Part shown: one piece after another, positions 55,011 to 61,883 of the stretch
Position numbering within the stretch: the stretch's first letter is position 1
How the letters are laid out: the number at the start of each line of letters is the position of its first letter
NCBI RefSeq assembly: GCF_019459225.1
Contig: NZ_JAIAZY010000022.1
Span: 1-64,000 of the forward strand
DNA: 64,000 nucleotides
Origin: Bacillus sp. IITD106
GTDB lineage: Bacteria; Bacillota; Bacilli; Bacillales; Bacillaceae_C
Direction of reading: 5' to 3'
Translations under genes and position numbers: made by a program
Notes under the pieces: generated by a model
Seen by the model: the letters and a program-made list of their open reading frames with translations, nothing else
The model's database searches: none
What the model was told of the DNA's origin: nothing

Positions 55011-56162
55011 TTATCCTCCTATTTCGTAGCCTATTCCAAGTCTGTATGTTTTCTCTACTTGTAAATCCTCATCCATAATGACAAAGTCTGCGTCTTTTTC
55101 CGGTCCTAATAATCCTTTTTGCTCTAGTCCGAATTCACGTGCTTGATTGCTGGATGTCATTTGTACAGCTTCTGATATCGAACATCCTGTAAATTTCATG
55201 ATATTTCGAAACGCATCGTCCATGCGCAAAACACTTCCTGCGAGTGATCCATTTTCAAGACGAGCTTCACCATTTTTAACGATTACTTTTTGACCGCCGA
55301 GATCGTATTCACCGGGTTCCATTCCTTTTGCCATCATGGCATCGGTTATTAAAGATATTTTTTCAGCGCCTTTTAAACGGTATGCCAAGTCTATCATATC
55401 AGGCGTAATATGAATTCCGTCGGCAATGATTTCAACTTGTATATCCTCTTTTAGCAATGCATGACCCGCAACTCCCGCTTCTCGATGATGGAGACCGCGC
55501 ATTCCGTTATATAAATGCGTTGCATGTGAGGCAGCACTATTGCGGAGTTCTTCTCTTACAGCATCGGAATGTCCGACAGATGGAACAATTCCTCTACCGA
55601 CCATCACTTGTTCAAATTCTTCTCCGCCTTGTAATTCAGGAGCGTACGTGACAAGCTTGATTTGCTCACCGGATTCCCCATGCCATTTTAAAAATAATTC
55701 AATATCTGGGTCGGTTATGTATTCTGGCGGCTGTGCACCCGCACGTTTTACATTAATAAATGGACCTTCCAAATGCACTCCTTCAATAGACGCACCTTGA
55801 TCCATCGCCACTTTCACAGCTTTTAATGCATCCGAAATTCTATCATGATCTTGTGTAATCGTTGTCGCAAAAAAGGACGTTACCCCTTCAGATAGCATTT
55901 TTTCACTTAGGTATTGCATTTTTTTAGGGTCTGCATCCATCGTATCTACACCGTAGCCCCCGTGAACATGGATATCGATCATCCCAGGAATAATGATTTT
56001 TCCTTCAGCGTCCGTAACAATTTCCCCTAGTTGACTTTGATAAGAATCCATCTCGCCTACTTGAATGATTCTCTCGGCAAACCGAATGAATCCGTTTTGA
56101 ATAGGGTGTTCCGTTCCTCCAGGATAGATTGTGGCATTTATTATGACTTGCGTTTCCAACAT
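55011..56162 (-). CDS. nagA: N-acetylglucosamine-6-phosphate deacetylase, 383 aa
   Basis: It removes acetate from GlcNAc6P, the step before NagB. The amidohydrolase pattern is complete: GMIDIHVHGGYGVDTMDAD, TSFFATTITQD, GVHLEGPFINVKRAGAQ, VPSVGHSDA, THLYNGMRGLHHREAG and SLITDAMMAKG. The Asp of LITDAM is the catalytic residue. ATG at 56162 follows GAGAGGTG closely; a GTG two codons upstream overlaps the site. With nagB it recycles wall amino sugars. No NagR regulator is in the window. Confidence 0.97.
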   Translation of the reverse strand: MLETQVIINATIYPGGTEHPIQNGFIRFAERIIQVGEMDSYQSQLGEIVTDAEGKIIIPGMIDIHVHGGYGVDTMDADPKKMQYLSEKMLSEGVTSFFATTITQDHDRISDALKAVKVAMDQGASIEGVHLEGPFINVKRAGAQPPEYITDPDIELFLKWHGESGEQIKLVTYAPELQGGEEFEQVMVGRGIVPSVGHSDAVREELRNSAASHATHLYNGMRGLHHREAGVAGHALLKEDIQVEIIADGIHITPDMIDLAYRLKGAEKISLITDAMMAKGMEPGEYDLGGQKVIVKNGEARLENGSLAGSVLRMDDAFRNIMKFTGCSISEAVQMTSSNQAREFGLEQKGLLGPEKDADFVIMDEDLQVEKTYRLGIGYEIGG

Positions 56163-56476
56163 ATTCACCTCTCATATTAGACATTCGCTTTCGTCAGCTA
56201 GCTCTATTATAAGTCTCCTAATTGGTAATGACAATTGGAATGGGGTGAGTGGGGGTTTAAAGTTATTTTCGGATTGGTTTGTTGTGGATAAAACAGAAAA
56301 ATACTTTTGCCTATTATTCGAAAATCAGCCTCGTAGAATTTGAGTGTGGGTTCTTGTATGGTTCAAACGGACAGAGGACCACGATTTTCTTCTGGAATGT
56401 GTTCATTGAACCTTCCAAGCGGACAGGAGACTACGTTTTTCCTTTGGAATGTGTTCATTGAATTTAAAAAAATCCG
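56163..56476. other. Intergenic region before nagA, with tandem repeat
   Basis: The nagA promoter must lie at 56165-56260, where minus-strand ATTATA-like sequence occurs but no clear -35. The left half holds the 52-nt tandem repeat and the C40 gene terminator. No reading frame looks coding. Confidence 0.4.
56368..56464. repeat. Two tandem copies of a 52-nt unit
   Basis: Copy 1 (56368-56419) and copy 2 (56420-56464, slightly truncated) share CGGACAG, GGA, ACG, TTTTC and TTGGAATGTGTTCATTGAA-like cores in the same order with period 52. It is non-coding and likely one of a dispersed intergenic repeat family. Confidence 0.7.
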
Positions 56477-56497
56477 CTAGGCAAGTAACCTAGCAGA
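56467..56497 (-). terminator. Terminator overlapping the end of the first C40 gene
   Basis: GCTAGG/CCTAGC stem with a T-run on the minus strand. The stop codon of the gene (56477-56479) lies inside the stem, so the last codons form half of the hairpin. Confidence 0.8.
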
Positions 56498-56968
56498 TAA
56501 CGGCTGAATAATTCTTCTTGCACCTACGTAGCGCGATTTCCAGTAGTAAGAATCATTTATATTTGTGATCGTAACACCTTCGCCGGCGGAATGGATGAAT
56601 TTGTTTCCTCCGATATAGATTCCAACGTGCGAAATGGGCTTATTCGTAGTATGGAAAAATACTAAGTCCCCTGGTCGTAGGTTATCTTTTTCCACAGCTA
56701 CTCCTTTTTTGTATTGTTCCGCTGCAGTTCGCGGTAAAGGGATGCCTTGTTGTGTAAAAGTATAGGATGTAAATCCGGAGCAGTCGAATCCTTTCGGTGT
56801 TGATCCCCCGTATACATATCTTACTCCTATGTATTCCTTCCCTTTACTGATGATTGCACTAACGGAAGACATATTTGTAGCTGCACTAGCAGCATCTGGT
56901 TGGATAACGAACATAGTGAACATGACTACGGCAAGTAACGACAACAACGATTTTTTGAAAGTTGACAT
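56477..56968 (-). CDS. Secreted NlpC/P60 (C40) peptidase, 163 aa
   Basis: A signal peptide (to about PDAASAA) is followed directly by a C40 domain with catalytic Cys in KGFDCSGFTSY, His in ISHVGIYIGG and a third polar residue in KFIHSAG. It would cut gamma-D-Glu to diaminopimelate bonds in peptidoglycan. There is no wall-binding domain. It is about 70 percent identical to the next gene by eye. It runs eight residues longer (PLSARLLA) because the stop used by the paralogue is lost and translation enters the terminator. A WalR box lies about 100 bases upstream. Confidence 0.93.
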   Translation of the reverse strand: MSTFKKSLLSLLAVVMFTMFVIQPDAASAATNMSSVSAIISKGKEYIGVRYVYGGSTPKGFDCSGFTSYTFTQQGIPLPRTAAEQYKKGVAVEKDNLRPGDLVFFHTTNKPISHVGIYIGGNKFIHSAGEGVTITNINDSYYWKSRYVGARRIIQPLSARLLA

Positions 56969-57038
56969 GTACTCGTTTTCCCCCGTTTATTTTTTTAGTC
57001 CCTCCACTTATGTTTTCTCCTAGTAAGTTTGTAAAAAA

Positions 57039-57083
57039 ATGATAGCACATGACAAGATTAAATTAATTTACACTTGCGTAACA
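57039..57083 (-). promoter_or_regulatory. WalR box and extended -10 of the first C40 gene
   Basis: The minus strand reads TGTTAC, five bases (GCAAG), TGTAAA at 57083-57067, a perfect match to the WalR consensus TGTWAH-N5-TGTWAH. TATCAT at 57044-57039 with TG one base before gives an extended -10. The 22-base gap places the box at the -35 region, typical of WalR activation. Confidence 0.75.
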
Positions 57084-57139
57084 TTATGATTGCATTGTTG
57101 TCACAAAGTCATTCATCATCATGTTTTAGTTTATAAAAC

Positions 57140-57169
57140 AAAAAATCCGCTAGGCATTACACCTAGCAG
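57140..57169 (-). terminator. Terminator of the second C40 gene
   Basis: Same GCTAGG/CCTAGC hairpin as at 56467-56497, here lying cleanly after the stop codon, with TTTTTTG following. Confidence 0.85.
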
Positions 57170-57176
57170 ATTATCA

Positions 57177-57644
57177 TTATAGGACTCTTTTCGCTCCAAC
57201 GTAGCGGGATTTCCAGTAATATGGATCGTTTATAGAAGTGATGGCAACACCTTTGCCGGCGGAATGGATGAATTTACCGCTTCCGATGTAAATGCCAACG
57301 TGTGAGACTTTTTTAGTAGAAGAAGTTTTGAAAAAAACTAAATCTCCTGCTTTTAGGTTATTTTTACTTACTGCTTTTCCTTTTTTATATTGCTCAGCTG
57401 CTGAACGTGGAATGGCCATCCCTTGTTGTTTAAATGTATAAGATGTGAATCCGGAGCAGTCAAATCCTTTCGGGCTAGCTCCTCCGTATACGTATTTTAC
57501 TCCTAGATATTTCTTTCCCTGATTGACGATAGCACTAGCTGACGGCTTTTTTACTGCTGCGCTGGCAGCATCTGGTTGAAACGCGATCACAGCGAACATG
57601 ACTAAAGCAAGCAACGACAACAAAGACTTTTTTACTATTGTCAT
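57177..57644 (-). CDS. Secreted NlpC/P60 (C40) peptidase, 155 aa
   Basis: Tandem paralogue of the preceding gene. Signal peptide to about PDAASAA, then C40 domain with Cys in KGFDCSGFTSY, His in VSHVGIYIG and KFIHSAGKG. The basic, Lys-rich sequence (KGKAVSKNNLKAGD) may help wall binding. It ends KRVL at a TAA before its terminator. GGGGGAAAA lies before ATG, with a WalR box about 110 bases upstream. It is a likely growth-linked endopeptidase. Confidence 0.94.
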   Translation of the reverse strand: MTIVKKSLLSLLALVMFAVIAFQPDAASAAVKKPSASAIVNQGKKYLGVKYVYGGASPKGFDCSGFTSYTFKQQGMAIPRSAAEQYKKGKAVSKNNLKAGDLVFFKTSSTKKVSHVGIYIGSGKFIHSAGKGVAITSINDPYYWKSRYVGAKRVL

Positions 57645-57966
57645 TTTAAAGTTTTCCCCCGTTAAAATAATCTATATTTTGTAAGTCTGTCTATTTTTAG
57701 TTATTATTGGTAACTTTTCTAAGGAAATCATAGCACAAAGTATTATTAGTTTATTTTACAGTTGCGTAACATTATGATTGCAACGTTGTCATACAATTGT
57801 AATTTCCCTACATTGTTAGACATTGATATAATCCGTTTTTCCTACTAATTGTAAAATTATGCCACAAACATTAAAATCATGTTACAAATTGTAATATCTT
57901 ACAATATAAGTGCAAAATTATGGTAAAATTGCCTAAACAAAAGAGATCTAGGGGGATTTTGAATAA
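57645..57966. other. Divergent intergenic region between C40 genes
   Basis: It holds the minus-strand WalR box and -10 for the second C40 gene. On the plus side, TGTTAC-AAAT-TGTAAT at 57880-57895 is a WalR-like pair but with four bases between half-sites instead of five. No -10 for the LysM gene is certain. Confidence 0.5.
57727..57771 (-). promoter_or_regulatory. WalR box and extended -10 of the second C40 gene
   Basis: TGTTAC, five bases (GCAAC), TGTAAA on the minus strand at 57771-57755, a perfect WalR match. TATGAT at 57732-57727 preceded by TGTGC is the extended -10. The 22-base gap equals that of the paralogue, so the promoters were duplicated with the genes. Confidence 0.75.
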
Positions 57967-59022
57967 ATGCGTAAAAAAGTAGTGACAACTGCAACTGCTG
58001 TCTTTTTGGCTGCCTCTTTCACTGGAACTGCATCTGCGGCAACTTATGAAGTTAAAAGTGGAGACTCTCTTTGGAAAATTGCCTCAAGTTACAATACAAC
58101 GGTCAATCAATTAAAAGATTTGAATCAGTTGAAAAGTGATTTAATATATCCAAAACAAATTTTACAGGTTTCTTCAGAAGATGTTAAAAAAGAGCCAGCG
58201 AAAACAGCTACTCAACCAAAACCTGCATCTAAACCTACACCTGCTCCTCAAGCTGCAACGTATACCATTAAATCCGGAGATACGTTAAGTAAAATTGCTG
58301 TTAATTACAAAGTTACGGTCGCACAATTATACGAATGGAATAATCTTAAAAGCGACTTGATTCATCCTGGACAAGTGTTGAAAATCTCCAACAGCAAGTC
58401 AACTGTTCCTGCAGACCCTGCTCCGAAAACGGAAACGGTCAAAAACAATAACTCCGCTCAAACTACGAATACATACAAAGTGGTTTCGGGAGATACGCTT
58501 AGTAAAATTGCCCTTACATATGGCACAACGGTCAATGAACTCAAATCATTGAATGGACTTACTTCCGATTTGATTCGTGTTGGACAAGTATTAAAGGTAA
58601 ATGCGAAGGCTAAGACTGAATCTAAACCGGCGGAAAAAGTTGAAACTCCTAAAGTAACTGGAGATGCTGCAGCCATTATCAAAATTGCTAAAAGCGCTAT
58701 TGGTACAAAGTACGCTTGGGGTGGTACGACACTAGCTGGATTTGATTGCAGCGGGTTTGTCTACTATGTGTTCAATCAGGCAGGGAACAAGATTGCACGC
58801 TACGGTACGGATGGATATTACGACCGCTCCTACTATGTGAATAAGCCTCAGCCTGGTGATCTCGTATTCTTTGAAAATACGTATCGTGCTGGAATCTCTC
58901 ATATGGGTATCTATCTTGGCAACGATCAGTTCATCCACGCAAATGATGGAGGCGTTGAAATTTCCAGCTTAAACACCTCTTATTATAAAAGTAAATTCAA
59001 CGGCTTTAAGAGATTTTATTAA
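57967..59022 (+). CDS. LysM-repeat NlpC/P60 endopeptidase, LytF-like, 351 aa
   Basis: A signal peptide (to about GTASAA) is followed by three LysM domains, each opening Y-x-V/I-K/V-S-G-D-(S/T)-L: about residues 27-70, 98-141 and 169-212. They are joined by Thr/Pro/Lys linkers. The C-terminal C40 domain (from about 235) has Cys in LAGFDCSGFVYY, His in ISHMGIYLG and KFIHAND-like FIHANDGG. LysM domains bind GlcNAc in peptidoglycan; the enzyme should split stem peptides during cell separation. AGGGGGA precedes ATG. Confidence 0.95.
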   Translation: MRKKVVTTATAVFLAASFTGTASAATYEVKSGDSLWKIASSYNTTVNQLKDLNQLKSDLIYPKQILQVSSEDVKKEPAKTATQPKPASKPTPAPQAATYTIKSGDTLSKIAVNYKVTVAQLYEWNNLKSDLIHPGQVLKISNSKSTVPADPAPKTETVKNNNSAQTTNTYKVVSGDTLSKIALTYGTTVNELKSLNGLTSDLIRVGQVLKVNAKAKTESKPAEKVETPKVTGDAAAIIKIAKSAIGTKYAWGGTTLAGFDCSGFVYYVFNQAGNKIARYGTDGYYDRSYYVNKPQPGDLVFFENTYRAGISHMGIYLGNDQFIHANDGGVEISSLNTSYYKSKFNGFKRFY

Positions 59023-59094
59023 TAGATTGATAACATCTTGTAACGTGTTCTGTTCAGAAATAAAAGCTTTGAAAAAACATCAAATTAGTACAAA

Positions 59095-59120
59095 AAAACA
59101 TCGCATTTAGCGATGTTTTT
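59095..59120 (+). terminator. Terminator of the LysM gene
   Basis: AAAACATCGC and GCGATGTTTT pair over 10 bp with a 5-base loop, followed by T-run. Confidence 0.85.
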
Positions 59121-59131
59121 GCATAAAAAAT

Positions 59132-59167
59132 AAAAAACACTTGCATTTTTTACGCGAGTGTTTTTTA
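59132..59167 (-). terminator. Terminator of the possible toxin-partner operon
   Basis: ACACTTGC/GCGAGTGT stem with a run of A on the plus strand, giving a T-run on the minus strand. It abuts the stop codon at 59165. Confidence 0.7.
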
Positions 59168-59374
59168 TATTGTTTGTAAGGTTTTATTTTTATAAATTCT
59201 TTCTGCCCAATCCTCGGTATTATAATGCAAGACAAATTCGGGTGCCTTTTCAACCATTTTATCAAAGTTATATTTTTTTATTAATTGATTTGCTTCATCT
59301 TGTTTAATTCCATACATATCCATCATATCTTTGATAACATAATCAGTGTATTCTCTTATATGATTTTTGATCAT
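59165..59374 (-). CDS. Small helical protein of DUF3791-like type, 69 aa
   Basis: A short, charged and mostly helical protein: HIREYTDYVIKDMMDMYG, then DEANQLIKKYNF and APEFVLHYNTEDWAERIYK. Size and the pattern of a Tyr-rich end resemble small partners (DUF3791) commonly encoded beside DUF3990 genes. It starts three bases after the ART-like gene, so the two are one operon. It could be an antitoxin or an adaptor; I have no direct evidence for either. Confidence 0.6.
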   Translation of the reverse strand: MIKNHIREYTDYVIKDMMDMYGIKQDEANQLIKKYNFDKMVEKAPEFVLHYNTEDWAERIYKNKTLQTI

Positions 59375-59377
59375 TAT

Positions 59378-59980
59378 TCAACTCACCTCCTGAATATTTT
59401 TTATCGACAAGGCTTTTATAGCCTTAATTGAGTGGAAAGACATTTGATGATCTTTTGGAAACGGAAACTTAATACCCTTTATTTTTTCAAAGAAATAAGC
59501 AAGATCAATTTCCTTTCTTCTTAATTTACTTACTAAAAGGGTGATTTGAGAACCATCAGCTAGTGGTCCATATACAAAATCGTATTTTTTATCTTGATTA
59601 TGATGAACATTGAAATCTAATGCCCTATTTCCGTATACAAACTCTGCCCAATGAATATTTGCTTCAGAAAATAGATAATAATTTAACTCCTTTAGGATTT
59701 CGTGATTCACTTCATAACTTATTATAACAGCTTTTGCAGATGTTTCTCCAGTGTTTTCCATGATAGCTTTCTGTCTTGAAATTGCCCACCCACGAGCTTG
59801 TTTGAAGTTTCCAGTCAAATAAAAACCTACACCAAAATCAGTTTTTTTATTTCCGATGTTTAATATTATACCCTTCTTTAAAGACTCTATGTTGTTAGAA
59901 CTGGTTCCGTGATATAAAATTTTCGGTATTTCATCAATTGATTTATAACAATATATGCTGTTCGACAATTGTTTCACCAT
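59378..59980 (-). CDS. DUF3990-like, possible ADP-ribosyltransferase-fold protein, 200 aa
   Basis: The N-terminal half has ILYHGTSSNNIESLKKG, DFGVGFYLTGNFKQARGWA and then HWAEFVYGNRALDF. This His/Tyr/Glu spacing matches DUF3990, a family I understand to have the ADP-ribosyltransferase fold. The C-terminal 60 residues are unrecognised. No signal peptide or secretion motif is seen, so it would act inside the cell. The weak ribosome binding site suggests low expression. With its small partner it could be a toxin-antitoxin pair, which is inference. Confidence 0.65.
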   Translation of the reverse strand: MVKQLSNSIYCYKSIDEIPKILYHGTSSNNIESLKKGIILNIGNKKTDFGVGFYLTGNFKQARGWAISRQKAIMENTGETSAKAVIISYEVNHEILKELNYYLFSEANIHWAEFVYGNRALDFNVHHNQDKKYDFVYGPLADGSQITLLVSKLRRKEIDLAYFFEKIKGIKFPFPKDHQMSFHSIKAIKALSIKNIQEVS

Positions 59981-60270
59981 ATTTTAGTTAAAAAACCCTT
60001 TTCTATTATTTTAATTTAATTAAAACTATCAACAAATTTCTCCATTTTTTTCAAATTCGAGACTTTACAGTATGTCCGAAGAATGATCATAATTATTGCG
60101 ATTTTAAGCTCTTATTTCAATGTTATTAGATTGTTTGTACTTCTAAGCGGAACCGTTAACTTTTTGAGGGTTTTTTTATTTTGTCCTAAGCCCCTCTCTC
60201 CAAAATCACCCCATCATAGTGACAAACCAATGGAAATAGCGGTATAATAAGGTTTTGGAGGTTTATCATT

Positions 60271-61866
60271 ATGTATAATCAACAATTACTTCAACATATA
60301 CAATCCTATAGTCAAGAACTTAAGAGCCTGCTTGATCCGAGGAGTGAGGTGCATGAAAAGCTCATTCAAAAAGGGATGATTCTTTTTCGTCAGCAGCTTG
60401 TTTATGGTGTTAAATTTTCCAACGAAAAAGTGGAGGCTAAAGTTCAAGATGTGACACCTGTTAATGTAGAACTGGTTTTTAGTCACCCATCCAATAGCAC
60501 GTGCACATGTCCTGAAGAGGGTATTTGCCGCCATCAGGTCGCTTTGTTTTTCACTGTTTTGAGCAGGACGCAAAGTGTCTTTTTATGGCTGCAGGAATGG
60601 AAAAGCCACTACCAGATCGCCGATGTGCTTTCTACATTGCAACGTGGTTCTGATTTGTTGAAAAAAATGCCTCCTCAACTGGAAAAAGGGCCTGAACAAT
60701 GGATTGAACGTATACGTAATGCCTATCAAAACACGTCTGTTAAAAATTTTTATCAGCTTGAGGAATGGGCGAGAGTTTCTTATAAACGTCTGCTTGGATT
60801 TGCTCCTGTTGAACGAGAATGGAAGCCTTTATTTCAGTTGTTTGCAGCTTGCGAGTCGTTAAAAGTTATTAATTCACTTGCCTCCGAACCGAAAAAAAGA
60901 ACTCATTTACGGTCTTTTTCAGAACAAATGCTTGAAGAAGCGGATGAGGCTTTGTCTAAACTAGCGACGACGGCTTCCCCATTTGCATTTGATGAATATT
61001 TTCATTATTTACGTGAATATAGCCATCGTTTCTTGGAAGATGAAACGATTTTTCCAACGGAATATACCGATATTTACATGAAGCTCTGGTCGGAGTTATT
61101 TAAAAAGAAAAAAGAATTAATGCAGGAATGGAATCATCTTAATGAAAAAAAGGAGAAAGAGCATGACGAGCGAATCGACATTGCTTTCATCCATATCGCC
61201 ATCCTATTAGGAGAAGACGATGCGGCAATAAGACAAATGAAAGAGCTTGGACAAAAGATTGCTCCGTATGCTTTACGATGGATGAAATTGCTGCAAAAAG
61301 AACGATCCAAAACGCGGCTCAATCTTTATTTGCCTGTTTTTATCGACCAGATCACAACATATATTTCCTCCTTGGCCCACAGCTATGAACAAGCACAGTT
61401 TACGAGGGCGTTTTTTCAAATTTTAGATAGCAACGCCGCTTTGAATGTTGATTCATCCCTTTTGGAAAAGGTGTATATGAAATTACTGCCCTATAGCCGA
61501 TTTCAATATAATGAATATTTGCTCGCAAAACAAGATTTTAAAAAATGGGCGGAGCTTCAAGTTTACTCAAAAAATGGTATTGATTTTATTGATCGGCACA
61601 CAATAGAGATGGTCGCAAAGACTGACCCTTCTGCACTCAAGCCTCTTTACCATGAGTCGATCACCACACTCATCAATAATCGCGGCCGTGATTCGTATAA
61701 GCGAGCGGTCCGCTATTTAAAAAGGCTGAAAAGGCTTTATAAAAAAGAAAAGAAATTGATGCAGTGGGAGCTCTATTTATCAACATTGCTCGATAAAACA
61801 AAACGATTGCGTGCTTTTCAGGAAGAGTGCGAAAGAGGAAAACTCATAAATGAGAATTCCAAATAG
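60271..61866 (+). CDS. ywqB: SWIM zinc-finger protein, YwqB-like, 531 aa
   Basis: The SWIM motif is CTCPEEGICRHQVALFF at about residues 72-90 (C-x-C ... C-x-H). The rest is helical and charged, with no enzymatic motif. SWIM proteins bind DNA or protein and are often encoded next to SNF2 ATPases, as here and in B. subtilis ywqB-ywqA. GGAGG precedes ATG. The following SNF2 gene starts 17 bases on, so the two are one operon and may form a complex. Confidence 0.88.
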   Translation: MYNQQLLQHIQSYSQELKSLLDPRSEVHEKLIQKGMILFRQQLVYGVKFSNEKVEAKVQDVTPVNVELVFSHPSNSTCTCPEEGICRHQVALFFTVLSRTQSVFLWLQEWKSHYQIADVLSTLQRGSDLLKKMPPQLEKGPEQWIERIRNAYQNTSVKNFYQLEEWARVSYKRLLGFAPVEREWKPLFQLFAACESLKVINSLASEPKKRTHLRSFSEQMLEEADEALSKLATTASPFAFDEYFHYLREYSHRFLEDETIFPTEYTDIYMKLWSELFKKKKELMQEWNHLNEKKEKEHDERIDIAFIHIAILLGEDDAAIRQMKELGQKIAPYALRWMKLLQKERSKTRLNLYLPVFIDQITTYISSLAHSYEQAQFTRAFFQILDSNAALNVDSSLLEKVYMKLLPYSRFQYNEYLLAKQDFKKWAELQVYSKNGIDFIDRHTIEMVAKTDPSALKPLYHESITTLINNRGRDSYKRAVRYLKRLKRLYKKEKKLMQWELYLSTLLDKTKRLRAFQEECERGKLINENSK

Positions 61867-61883
61867 TTGAAAGGACTTAAATT

